From: Paenibacillus glycanilyticus NBRC 16618
GTDB taxonomy: Bacteria > Bacillota > Bacilli > Paenibacillales > Paenibacillaceae
Assembly (NCBI RefSeq): GCF_004000805.1
Contig: NZ_BILY01000038.1
Coordinates: forward strand, 1 to 64,000
Length of the DNA: 64,000 bases
Direction: 5' to 3'
The notes under the pieces are model-generated. The model had not been told where the DNA came from. It saw only the letters and a list, made by a program, of their open reading frames with translations, and did not search any database. The translations under genes and the position numbers were made by a program. The first letter of the stretch is position 1. Each line of letters begins with the position of its first letter. Shown piece by piece: positions 25,944-34,690 of this stretch.

Positions 25944-26804
25944 TTAGCCTTCCATCCATTTCCGCAGCTGCGGCATCATGCGCTTCGCATCCTCGTAGCC
26001 CTGCTTGTACAAGGCATCAAGCTTCGCCGGATCCCGTTCCATCCTTCCAACCACAAGCGTTTCTTGCGGACGGATCACAAATACCGTGCCGTTCTTCTCC
26101 TGCTCGGCGATGTCATCCAGCGTCTCGTTATAACGTTCATGCCGACCGAGCATCCGTTCCACCAGCCTTGGATACTTCCGGTAGGCGCGCTGCACGATCC
26201 AGCTGAACCTGCCGGCCGATTTCCGGTAGTCCCCGTTCCTCGTCAGAATAAGCAGATTACGCTTATAGCCGTCGCTCTCAGCCTTCCCGAGCGGAATCGG
26301 ATCGGATATCCCGCCGTCCAGCAGCTTCCGCCCTCCGTATTCCACAATCGGCGCGATAAAAGGAAGCGAGCTGGATGCCCGGAGCAGCCGCAGCAGGTCA
26401 AAGTCCTGTTCGCTTTTCCGGTAATATACGGTCTCTCCCGTCTCGCAGTCGGTTGTGCCAATGACGAACTCCTCCGGGCTCCGCTCGAAAGCCGCGTAAT
26501 CGAACGGGACATGCCGATTCGGAATCTCGTCGAAGATAAAGTCCATGCCGAAGAGCTGACCCTTCTTCCAGAGGTTTTTCCAAGAGATATACCGCGGATC
26601 GCTTACCCATTCCACATTGACGGTCCGGTTGCGCCCAAGCTGTCTCGACAGATAGCTCGCCCCCATGCAAGCCCCTGCCGACACGCCGATCATATAAGGA
26701 AAATACACGTTATGCTCCGAAAAATACTCCAGCACGCCCGCCGTATACACGCCCCGCATGCCGCCGCCTTCCAGTACCAGTCCGATATTGTTCGCCGTAC
26801 TCAT
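25944..26804 (-). CDS. Patatin-like phospholipase
   Basis: This serine lipid acyl hydrolase has 286 residues. It has the oxyanion block GLVLEGGGMRGVYTAGVL, the nucleophile elbow GVSAG (Ser about 42) and the catalytic aspartate in LLDGGISDPI (about 162-166), so the Ser-Asp dyad is complete. No signal peptide is present, so it is probably cytoplasmic or membrane-peripheral. AGGAGGCAG precedes the ATG. It resembles the RssA/YqhO group of bacterial patatins. Its physiological lipid substrate is unknown. Confidence 0.9.
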   Translation of the reverse strand: MSTANNIGLVLEGGGMRGVYTAGVLEYFSEHNVYFPYMIGVSAGACMGASYLSRQLGRNRTVNVEWVSDPRYISWKNLWKKGQLFGMDFIFDEIPNRHVPFDYAAFERSPEEFVIGTTDCETGETVYYRKSEQDFDLLRLLRASSSLPFIAPIVEYGGRKLLDGGISDPIPLGKAESDGYKRNLLILTRNGDYRKSAGRFSWIVQRAYRKYPRLVERMLGRHERYNETLDDIAEQEKNGTVFVIRPQETLVVGRMERDPAKLDALYKQGYEDAKRMMPQLRKWMEG

Positions 26805-26914
26805 GATTCCTGCCTCCTGCCAGTGGCTTCGTCTCTATTCGTTACTTTCATTGTAGCGTAATCGCTAAAGAAACTTAACAAACTTTCCTAAGTCCATGCC
26901 TTGAAACCAGCCAT

Positions 26915-26990
26915 CAACTATGTCACAATCGAGAAGGATACGCGGGACAGTTGTCTATATCTCGTCAATTTGCAACCGATTACATAGTTG
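26915..26990. other. Inverted repeat in the patatin/AKR intergenic region
   Basis: CAACTATGT (26915-26923) is exactly inverted at 26982-26990, separated by 58 nt, in the 278-bp gap between divergent genes. It may be an operator pair or a long RNA hairpin. Nothing else is recognisable there apart from the GGAGGG ribosome site at about 27069. Confidence 0.3.
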
Positions 26991-27082
26991 GCGGCAATTC
27001 AATCCGATTCCAGCAACAAGAATCATCACAAATAGCGTGATCCACGCATTGTGTAATCATCCATTTTAGGAGGGACTTATCA

Positions 27083-28003
27083 ATGAGAACCATTAAACTC
27101 GGAAGCACTGCGCTTGAGGTACCGGTAGTTGCGGTTGGCTGTATGCGTATCAATTCCTTGGATAAAGCAGGGGCAGAGCGTTTTGTCCAAACGGCACTGG
27201 AGCAAGGGGCGAACTTCTTCGACCATGCGGACATTTACGGCGCCGGCACATGCGAGGAAATCTTTGCCGAAGCGATTCATATGAACGACAGCGTTCGTGA
27301 AAATATTATTTTGCAGTCCAAATGCGGCATTAAGCCGGGCGTTATGTTCGACTTCTCGAAGGAGCATATCCTTGCTTCGACGGACGCGATCCTGAAGCGC
27401 CTCAAAACCGACTACCTCGACATTCTGCTTCTGCACCGTCCGGATGCGCTGGTTGAGCCCGACGAAGTGGCTGAAGCGTTCGACCGTCTGGAAAGCTCCG
27501 GCAAAGTACGCCATTTCGGCGTATCGAACCAAAACCCGATGCAAATCGAGCTGCTCAAAAAATCGGTAAAACAGCCGATCGTGGCGAACCAGCTTCAACT
27601 CAGCATCACCAACGCGAACATGATCTCCAACGGCATTAACGTGAACATGGAGAACAACTCCGCGATTAACCGCGACGGCAGCATCCTGGACTACTGCCGC
27701 CTGCACGACATTACGGTTCAGCCTTGGTCGCCATTCCAATACGGCTTCTTCGAAGGCGTATTCCTGGGCAATGACAAGTTCCCTGAGCTGAACAAAGCGA
27801 TCGACGCGATTGCCGGCAAATATGACGTGAGCAACACTACGATCGCCATTGCGTGGCTGCTCCGTCATCCTGCCAACATGCAGCCGGTTATCGGCTCGAT
27901 GAACATCGAGCGTCTGAAGGACTGCGTAAAAGCAGCCGACATTACGCTTACCCGCGAAGAGTGGTACGAAATCTACCGCGCGGCAGGCAACATTTTGCCT
28001 TAA
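27083..28003 (+). CDS. Aldo/keto reductase
   Basis: This NADPH-dependent oxidoreductase with a TIM-barrel fold has 306 residues. The catalytic tyrosine and its aspartate lie in NFFDHADIYG (about 46-55), the lysine in LQSKCGI, and the histidine in ILLLHRPD. The cofactor-binding end IAIAWLLRHPANMQPVIGS is typical of the AKR superfamily (YdhF-like group). It carries its own GGAGGG site and a downstream terminator, so it is monocistronic. The substrate cannot be deduced. Confidence 0.9.
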   Translation: MRTIKLGSTALEVPVVAVGCMRINSLDKAGAERFVQTALEQGANFFDHADIYGAGTCEEIFAEAIHMNDSVRENIILQSKCGIKPGVMFDFSKEHILASTDAILKRLKTDYLDILLLHRPDALVEPDEVAEAFDRLESSGKVRHFGVSNQNPMQIELLKKSVKQPIVANQLQLSITNANMISNGINVNMENNSAINRDGSILDYCRLHDITVQPWSPFQYGFFEGVFLGNDKFPELNKAIDAIAGKYDVSNTTIAIAWLLRHPANMQPVIGSMNIERLKDCVKAADITLTREEWYEIYRAAGNILP

Positions 28004-28021
28004 GAAGCTTTCTAGATTTAC

Positions 28022-28054
28022 AAACAGCCTCTGGTTCAACGCCGGGGGCTGTTT
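28022..28054 (+). terminator. Terminator after aldo/keto reductase gene
   Basis: AAACAGCC / GGCTGTTT with a partly paired interior (CTGG/GCCGG) and a following TTTC tract. Confidence 0.75.
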
Positions 28055-28141
28055 CTTTTCCTATAGCAAGAATCATCAAGAACATCCGTTTCCATTCGTA
28101 TACAATGAGGTCACCCGGAGAACAAGGAGGCAACCATTCGA

Positions 28142-29047
28142 GTGAAGCAAGACTATCTGGTGCAGATTCAGCAGACGATTGATTACATTGAAGCCCATAT
28201 AAGCGAGGAGCTGTCTTTATCGCGGCTGGCGCAGGTTGCAAGGCTCTCGGACTTCCATTTCCACCGGGTCTTTCTATCCATGGCAGGAGAGACCGTGATG
28301 GAATATGTGCGTAAACGGCGTCTGGCGGTATCCGCTTACCAGGTGGCTTATTCGGATGCGAAGCTGATTGATATCGCTCTTGATGCCGGGTTTCAGAACC
28401 ATGAGACCTTCACCCGCGCCTTCAAGCGCATGTTCGAAATGACGCCGGGAGAGTACCGCAAGCGGGAGATCAAGCCTCCTGCCTACTCCAGGCTGAACGT
28501 GCTGCAGCGCAAGTACAATCCCTATTTAGGAGGAATACGAATGGAATACAAGATCATAACCAAACCTGCTTTCAAGGTAATCGGCTACGAGATCCGTACC
28601 CGGGCAAACGGAGACAACCATAAAGAGATTCCGGCCTTCTGGCAGGAATATATTCAAAAAGAGCTGTACAAAAACATCCCGAACCGCGTGCACAAGGATT
28701 CCCCGGTCGAGCTTGGCATCTGCTACAACTTCGATATGGGCTCGGACATCTTCTCTTACCTGATTGGCATGGAAGCGGAAACCTTTGACGGCGTGGAAGG
28801 CGAAGGCCTCGTATGCCGTGAGTTCGACGGCGCCGAATACGCCGTGTTCACTACGCCAAAGGTGCCGCGCGAGCAGTTCTCCTCCTCCATTCAGAATACG
28901 TGGATGACCGTCTTTAGCGAGTGGTTCCCTCATTCGGGCTACGAGCATGCCGGCACTCCGGAGTTCGAGCTCTACGACGAGCGCAGCAATCATGAGCTGG
29001 CGGAGATTCAGATGGACATCTATATCCCAATCAAGAAAAAGGCTTAA
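28142..29047 (+). CDS. AraC-type regulator with GyrI-like effector-binding domain
   Basis: The protein has 301 residues. An AraC double helix-turn-helix at about 5-108 (LSLSRLAQVARLSDFHFHRVF, then LIDIALDAGFQNHETFTRAFK) is followed by a GyrI-like small-molecule-binding domain at about 134-299. It starts with GTG after AAGGAGG. Such Rob/SoxS-like fusions sense hydrophobic or cationic compounds and activate efflux or detoxification genes; the target is not apparent here. A second, in-frame AGGAGG plus ATG at 28541 could yield the sensor domain alone (168 residues). The gene is monocistronic and followed by a terminator. Confidence 0.88.
   Translation: MKQDYLVQIQQTIDYIEAHISEELSLSRLAQVARLSDFHFHRVFLSMAGETVMEYVRKRRLAVSAYQVAYSDAKLIDIALDAGFQNHETFTRAFKRMFEMTPGEYRKREIKPPAYSRLNVLQRKYNPYLGGIRMEYKIITKPAFKVIGYEIRTRANGDNHKEIPAFWQEYIQKELYKNIPNRVHKDSPVELGICYNFDMGSDIFSYLIGMEAETFDGVEGEGLVCREFDGAEYAVFTTPKVPREQFSSSIQNTWMTVFSEWFPHSGYEHAGTPEFELYDERSNHELAEIQMDIYIPIKKKA
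28528..28543 (+). promoter_or_regulatory. Internal ribosome binding site and in-frame start
   Basis: AGGAGG (28528-28533), a 7-nt spacer and ATG (28541-28543) sit exactly at the boundary between the DNA-binding and GyrI-like domains, in frame (Met134). Confidence 0.6.
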
Positions 29048-29056
29048 TGCAGCGAA

Positions 29057-29090
29057 AAAAGCTATTCCCCTGCCGAGGGGAATAGCTTTT
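29057..29090. terminator. Bidirectional terminator
   Basis: A 15-bp stem AAAAGCTATTCCCCT / AGGGGAATAGCTTTT with a 4-nt loop and seven Ts lies between converging genes. Confidence 0.92.
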
Positions 29091-29101
29091 TTTATGTCTG
29101 C

Positions 29102-30937
29102 CTAGGAATTAATAAGTCCGGCCGCAACCAGTACGCGCTTCATCATAACGGCCGACTCCGCGCGGGTAATCGGCTGCTTCGGCAGAAGCTTGCCGTTTGT
29201 TCCTTTTACGATGCCCTGCTTCGTTCCGGATGCGACCGCCTCAAGCGCCCAGCTGTCGATGTTTTTCTTATCGCTGAACGGGTCGGTCAGCCCTGCGGTT
29301 TCGCTAGCCGAAGCTTGTAACAGGCCAGTCATGGAAGAAGCACGATTCATCATCACAATCGCTTCCTGCCGGGAGATCGAAGCATTCGGATGGAAGCCTC
29401 CGTCCGAATATCCCGTAATAAGACCGTACGACACGGCGTTCGCTACCGCGTCGTGGTACCATGCTGTCGCACCCACATCGCGGAAAGATACTCGAGTATC
29501 GTCCTTGGGAGCATGAATGCCGAGTGCCCGCAGCAAAATCGCGGTGAATTCCGCCCGCGTTACGGAGCGGTCCGGCGCAAAGCGGTCTGCGGATACGCCC
29601 TGGATCACCATACGGGATGCCAGATCGTTAATGTCGGCTTTCGCCCAATGATTCGTTACGTCGGCAAAGGTTTTAGAATGCCATACGACCGCGTACGTGC
29701 TGTTCGTCAAGCTGTTGATCTGTGCGTAGTAGTGACCCTCCGATTGCGTAATGACGGTAGGCACGTGAGTGATCGTACCGTCGCTTGCCATCACAACGCC
29801 AGTCGTGATACGGGAAGGGTCAACGCCGTCCGGAATCGCAATCGTGCGGCTTACGTAATTCGAGAAGTGGTCTATCGTAACCGATTTGCCTCTGTAGCTT
29901 GCCGTAACTTCAAACTGAACCGGCGTAGCGATAAGATCCGCCTCACTGTTAGCGGCGGCTTGCTCTACGCTTTGTTTATCCTTCGCGACCGATATGGTTA
30001 CTTGAATCTTAATATCCTGCAAAGCCGTCCCCGCACCCCATTGTCCGGCAACCTGGTCGATATTCATCTGCGACGCAGACAACCTATAGCTGGCCTGATT
30101 GGTCTGGATGACAAGCGCTGCATCCCTATTTTCCATCAACTTGACCAGCTGTCCGTTCAGCTCGCCAACGACGACTTCGCGGCTGCCTTCCACTGGAAGC
30201 GTCAGCGTTTTGATCTGATTCTGTTTCAGCTGCTCGGCAACCTTCTCATTATCCACGCTGATGGTCGTAACAACCCGGCCGTTAACGACAACGCTTGTCA
30301 GCGTAGCCGATTCGCCCTGCTCCTTGCCGTCCACAATCACCTTCACTTTGCCGGTATCGATCGGCAGATTTGGATACACCGTAACCTCGCCTTCCGTTAC
30401 CGCCACGGGCAAGGAGTGCATGTCCCCGTCCGTAAAGGTCAGGCTGACGGGATCTTCCTTATCAACCGTCAGCTTCTGCTTGGCGGATTCCGAGCCGGAT
30501 TTTGCTTTCACTTGTACCGTAAACAGCTGTTTAGCCTCGTTAATCAACCGGTCGCCGCCCGTTGTATCTACCCAGATCACGCGAAGCCAACCGCTTTCCT
30601 GATCCGTATTGGACACGAAGCAGCCTTCCTGCGATTCGCTGCATGTCTCCGTATTCGCGTCGCCGTACTTCGGCTTAACGCTAATGATTTCGAGGGCTTT
30701 TGGGTCGTAATTCAGCTGGACGTTATACGAGCCGATCCCTCTTTCCGGCTGCTTGATCGATACCGGGATATCCACTGTCCCGCCGGTATTAACTGACACG
30801 TCGCCAATCTTCAGCTCGATGGGGGAGCTCTTCGCGGCAAAAACGTAGGGGCTGCCTAGCGACAATCCGCCCAGCAGCAGGGTAACAGCCAGCAAAGCCA
30901 CTAGTAAAGGATTAAACATCTTCCGCTGTAAGGTCAT
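29102..30937 (-). CDS. Cohesin domain protein with three SLH domains
   Basis: This secreted cell-wall protein has 611 residues. After a signal peptide (1-35, ending VFAA) comes a cohesin-type domain (about 38-190; IELKIGDVSVNTGGTVDIPVSI, LNYDPKALEIISVKP). A beta-rich middle region (about 190-430) follows, then three SLH domains (about 433-611; FADVTNHWAKADIN, FRDVGATAWYHDAV, FSDKKNIDSWALEA) that anchor to secondary cell-wall polymer. GGAGG lies 6 nt before ATG 30937; an upstream ATG is not supported. It lies 20 bp after the dockerin protein gene, so it is probably the anchoring partner of that protein (inference from family biology). Confidence 0.88.
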   Translation of the reverse strand: MTLQRKMFNPLLVALLAVTLLLGGLSLGSPYVFAAKSSPIELKIGDVSVNTGGTVDIPVSIKQPERGIGSYNVQLNYDPKALEIISVKPKYGDANTETCSESQEGCFVSNTDQESGWLRVIWVDTTGGDRLINEAKQLFTVQVKAKSGSESAKQKLTVDKEDPVSLTFTDGDMHSLPVAVTEGEVTVYPNLPIDTGKVKVIVDGKEQGESATLTSVVVNGRVVTTISVDNEKVAEQLKQNQIKTLTLPVEGSREVVVGELNGQLVKLMENRDAALVIQTNQASYRLSASQMNIDQVAGQWGAGTALQDIKIQVTISVAKDKQSVEQAAANSEADLIATPVQFEVTASYRGKSVTIDHFSNYVSRTIAIPDGVDPSRITTGVVMASDGTITHVPTVITQSEGHYYAQINSLTNSTYAVVWHSKTFADVTNHWAKADINDLASRMVIQGVSADRFAPDRSVTRAEFTAILLRALGIHAPKDDTRVSFRDVGATAWYHDAVANAVSYGLITGYSDGGFHPNASISRQEAIVMMNRASSMTGLLQASASETAGLTDPFSDKKNIDSWALEAVASGTKQGIVKGTNGKLLPKQPITRAESAVMMKRVLVAAGLINS

Positions 30938-30957
30938 GTTGAGCCTCCAATAAATTT

Positions 30958-33900
30958 TTATGGCGTATGATTGCCCATGTACTGGAATGAGCCTGCCGGA
31001 TAAACGTTCCATTGGTCTTCGTCGTATTCAATCGATGCGCCGTTCACTCCGGATTTGCGGACAAGGGTTTTGCCGCTGGCTAATAACCCGCCCGGACCTG
31101 TTTCGGTTGGATCTCCCAATACATCAATCGTTTGAGTGCCCCTTTTTAAAACGATTGCTTTTAGAATCTTGTCGGGGTCGTTAATAATCACTTCATCGTT
31201 ATAATACGTTGCATGCGTAACGTCAAAGAAGTCGTAAAACGTCCGGTCTATGAAAATAAAAGGCATGTTTTTATAAAACTCAAAAGCGATTGGATAGTTG
31301 CTGACTACGGTGGTATGGCTCTTGGTGTCATAGCGGTACACCGACACCGAGTAGGTATTCGCAGGGATCTTGTCCCCGCCTGGAGCCGCCGTTGGCGCAT
31401 AGAGTTCTATGGCTATTTGAGAATCAGAACCGCGCAGAAACTCCGAAATATACATCTCCGGCACGATCTCAACCGACGTTGTCTTGAAGGCAAAGGCGCT
31501 AACCGTCTTGTTGCCGATCAAGCTGACATCCACGAAGGCTCCCGCTTCGACTACCGCATAATACTCCGTATTAGCCGTGAAGGCATTATGCTGAATCGTT
31601 ACAGTTGAACCGTTCACGGATACTTTTGATCCGTTCGCCGCGTCTATCGTCTCGACCACGCTGTTATCGGCTTTCTTGTAGATCGTAATCTTTTTCCCCG
31701 CTGCGGCCGTGACGTTCTTGTCAAAGGTCATCGTCAGCGGATCTGCCTTCTTAACCTTGGTTGCTCCAGCTGCAGGAACCGTATTGATTACGTTCGGTTC
31801 GATTTCCGCCTTAATCGTCAGGTTCTGCGAGGTAATCGCATGCCCGCTTGCGACAGCCGAAGATGATGCCGTAACCGAGAAATCCGTGATGTCCGCATCA
31901 AAATCCGTACCGTCATAATCGAACATGACATAAGCCGATCCATCAGGTAACACTCCCGCACCGATAATCGATAAGCCCGCCGGTGCATGGTTCAATGCAA
32001 AATCATTCATGTCGACATCACTCAAGAACGTATCCCCGGTCAGGGTTAATGTTACGAAAGCTCCGGCATTCAAGGTGCCTTCAACCAGTGGTGCGCCCGG
32101 ATCTACGGCAGCCAGCAATTCACGTGTATCCTTGGACGTGAATGCCCAATCCGATACACCCGCGAACGGATTACCCGCCGCATCCTTCACTGCCCCCGCT
32201 TCAATCTGAATGACATACCCCTTCAACGCATCAAACGGAGCATGCTGAATCGTTAGCGTGTCACCGCTAACCGATACCTCCGAATCGCTGCCAAAGGTAT
32301 AAATGGCAAACTCGGTCTGATCCTTGGCATTAACAATCTTTACCGTCTTCCCATTCACCGGCACGACCGGTTCGCTAAACGTCACCGTAAGCTTATCCGC
32401 CAGTTCTACCCCCGTACTGTTACCCGTAGGATTGAAGCTGCTCGCAACCGGCGCAATCGTATCCGGCGTTGAGAAATTCCATGCCAATATTCCTTGCAAG
32501 CCGTCATAGTAGTTGCCCGCAGCATCCCGGAATGCTCCCGCGTCGATTTCCACGTAAAAATCTGCGCCGTCGGCCAGGTTCGGATTAAGCAGCGTCACGG
32601 TATTACTGTTAATCTGGACGGCATTTGCATCCGTCGCGTTATAGGTCTTGAACAGACTGTTGTCGGAAGCCCGGTAAATACGAACGGTCTTGCCGTTTAC
32701 CGCTTGTACGGGCTCAGAGAATTCCATCGAGATATCGGCTGTCCGGTTTACGCCGGAGGCATCGTCCGCAGGCGTCGTTGACTGAAGAACCGGCGCAATC
32801 GTATCCGGCGTGGCGAACGACCAATCCGTACCATTGATTCCCGCAAAGTTGTTGCCGCTAAGGTCAGTCAACGCCCCCGCCTCCACTTCGATGGAGTAAG
32901 ACGTCGTCTCGGCCAAGCCCGGATTATGAATCATCACCGACTTGCCGCTGATCGTCACTTTCGAGGTATCCGCAGCGTCATAGGAGACAAGCTCGCTATG
33001 ATCCGCGTTGAGAATCGTTATTTTTTTACCGCTAACGGCATGAACATTCTCATCCAGCGTCAAGGTGAAGTTCGACGCTTTATTAGCATCCGCCGCTCCG
33101 TTCGCCGGGGATAATGCGGCCGTAACCGGCCCTTCCGTATCTACGGTTGTAAAGCCCCAGCCCGTGCTTCCGGAAATACCCCTAAACGGATTGCCGACAA
33201 GATCGGTAAAGGCGCCCGCATCAATCGTGACGTAATAAGCCGTCGCATTGTCGAGTCCCGGATTAACAAGAACGGCCGTGGTGCCGGTCACCGTCACTTT
33301 CGAGGTATCCGATGCGAGGTAGATCGTCACCGGTTGATTGTCCGACGCACGGTATATATGTATGCTTTTGCCTGCTGCCGCTTTGATCGGCTCATTAAAC
33401 ACAATCTGCAGCTGTTCGGTCCGGCTTGCGGCATTCGATAGAGCTACCGGCGTCGTTCCCGTTACGACAGGCGGCGAAGTATCGGGAACCAAGCCGATTG
33501 TGCCTGCCCGGGCAGCAGAGCCAGCTGCTCCGTTCGAATCAACCGGAGTAACCTCGAAGAAGAGGTAATGATCGACATCCGCGTCCTGAACGGTGTACGT
33601 TGTTGTTATTTCACCGGCAATCGGCGCCTTGTCGGAGCCGTCAGCAAGAGTGCCGCGGTACCATTGATAAAGCGTCGTGCCCTCGGCATCGTTCTCCGGA
33701 TCGGCATAACGGTATCCGCCCGTTAGCGCGCTGCCCGTTTGCACCGTTCCCGTAATCGCAACCTTGTCGGCGACCGGCGCATCGTTGCTGTCTTTCAGCT
33801 CGGCAATAAACTTTACTCCGCCCGTTGCCGGCGTTTTGCCGACATAGCTATTCAACAGCACGGTTGCATCGGCCGTTGTAATGACGCCGTCGCGGTTAAC

Positions 33901-34410
33901 GTCTAGCCTGTTTTTCTCCTGATCCGTTATCGGAAGCTTGGAATTAATCACTTTATAGATGTACAGCACGTCGGCTGAGGTTAATAGACCGTCCCCCGTT
34001 GTATCCCCAAGGAGAGTTACGTTTAGATCTACGTAATCGGTTAAAGCAAGCGAGGTAGAATCACTGCCCGTAATCGCAAGACGGGTAACACCAGGCTCTT
34101 TGACGCGAACTTCGATCCGGCCATTAGCCGCTGTTGCCGTTGCCACATTTGATTTGCTCGAGGAGGCCGTTACGGTGACCGGACCCGTAAACTGCGGGAA
34201 TACGCCGCTGACGTCAAAGCTGAAAGAGTCTCCGTTAACCGCCATGCCGGCGCTCAGCCATCCGCTGTCCCCCGTTACCGGCGTCAACAACGTATTGACC
34301 GGCTCTGCATGCACGGTTTGTCCGCCAACTAGCGGTACTGTAAGCAGGAAAGCCGATAAGGCGCAAGCTGCTCTCTTCGAATGACGAGAGCTGTTCATTC
34401 GTACGTTCAT
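30958..34410 (-). CDS. Large surface protein: dockerin, Ig-like repeats, lamin-tail domain
   Basis: The protein has 1150 residues. A signal peptide (1-36, AHA-like site VHAEP) precedes an Ig-like region (37-130). A type I dockerin follows at about 133-192, with both calcium loops, DTTGDGLLTSAD and DVNRDGVITTAD. After an Ig-like segment (200-310), five SbsA/Big_5-type Ig domains are seen between about 313 and 983, many ending in ITIDAGAFTDLVGNPF-like strands. The C-terminus (about 985-1150) resembles a lamin-tail domain (SEFLRG, ending WNVYPAGSFQYMGNH). No enzyme domain is visible. It is the first gene of a two-gene operon with the cohesin-SLH protein. AGGAGGGG precedes the ATG. Confidence 0.85.
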   Translation of the reverse strand: MNVRMNSSRHSKRAACALSAFLLTVPLVGGQTVHAEPVNTLLTPVTGDSGWLSAGMAVNGDSFSFDVSGVFPQFTGPVTVTASSSKSNVATATAANGRIEVRVKEPGVTRLAITGSDSTSLALTDYVDLNVTLLGDTTGDGLLTSADVLYIYKVINSKLPITDQEKNRLDVNRDGVITTADATVLLNSYVGKTPATGGVKFIAELKDSNDAPVADKVAITGTVQTGSALTGGYRYADPENDAEGTTLYQWYRGTLADGSDKAPIAGEITTTYTVQDADVDHYLFFEVTPVDSNGAAGSAARAGTIGLVPDTSPPVVTGTTPVALSNAASRTEQLQIVFNEPIKAAAGKSIHIYRASDNQPVTIYLASDTSKVTVTGTTAVLVNPGLDNATAYYVTIDAGAFTDLVGNPFRGISGSTGWGFTTVDTEGPVTAALSPANGAADANKASNFTLTLDENVHAVSGKKITILNADHSELVSYDAADTSKVTISGKSVMIHNPGLAETTSYSIEVEAGALTDLSGNNFAGINGTDWSFATPDTIAPVLQSTTPADDASGVNRTADISMEFSEPVQAVNGKTVRIYRASDNSLFKTYNATDANAVQINSNTVTLLNPNLADGADFYVEIDAGAFRDAAGNYYDGLQGILAWNFSTPDTIAPVASSFNPTGNSTGVELADKLTVTFSEPVVPVNGKTVKIVNAKDQTEFAIYTFGSDSEVSVSGDTLTIQHAPFDALKGYVIQIEAGAVKDAAGNPFAGVSDWAFTSKDTRELLAAVDPGAPLVEGTLNAGAFVTLTLTGDTFLSDVDMNDFALNHAPAGLSIIGAGVLPDGSAYVMFDYDGTDFDADITDFSVTASSSAVASGHAITSQNLTIKAEIEPNVINTVPAAGATKVKKADPLTMTFDKNVTAAAGKKITIYKKADNSVVETIDAANGSKVSVNGSTVTIQHNAFTANTEYYAVVEAGAFVDVSLIGNKTVSAFAFKTTSVEIVPEMYISEFLRGSDSQIAIELYAPTAAPGGDKIPANTYSVSVYRYDTKSHTTVVSNYPIAFEFYKNMPFIFIDRTFYDFFDVTHATYYNDEVIINDPDKILKAIVLKRGTQTIDVLGDPTETGPGGLLASGKTLVRKSGVNGASIEYDEDQWNVYPAGSFQYMGNHTP

Positions 34411-34508
34411 GTCATCGTTCCCCTCCTGGTGATTGGACTCTACGCTGCGAACCTAGAATGACTAAAGAACTATATTTTCGCACCCTTATATGAGTCTTTA
34501 AGCCCATT

Positions 34509-34572
34509 ATTCGACACATTTTGCCATAATCCTTTATATTGTGGCATGAAATTCCACATTTGATTGTCGAAT
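34509..34572. other. Nested inverted repeats in divergent promoter region
   Basis: ATTCGACA (34509-34516) is inverted as TGTCGAAT (34565-34572). Inside lie TGCCA/TGGCA and TGTGG/CCACA pairs. The element sits between the surface-protein operon and the divergent lipoprotein gene and could be a shared operator. The rest of 34411-34690 is AT-rich without other recognisable features. Confidence 0.4.
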
Positions 34573-34690
34573 CCCCCCTACCGAATGACTAAATTACTTT
34601 ATTACTAAAATTCCCTGCAACTCTGCAGAAACATGGTTCGTCTAAGGGGAGGAAGGTTAAGCTAATAATAAAAACCAGGCGGTGAACATC

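Noticed and set aside
27080..28039. 319-codon open frame on the minus strand
   Set aside because: It is antisense to the aldo/keto reductase, which has all catalytic residues. The frame shows no family motif.
29390..30796. 468-codon open frame on the plus strand
   Set aside because: It lies wholly antisense to the cohesin-SLH gene, whose domains are unmistakable, and has no ribosome site or recognisable motif. It is a by-product of codon bias.
29102..34410. Cellulosome
   Set aside because: There is only one cohesin and one dockerin, no glycoside hydrolase or carbohydrate-binding module, and the beta-mannosidase at 55.5 kb is cytoplasmic and without a dockerin.
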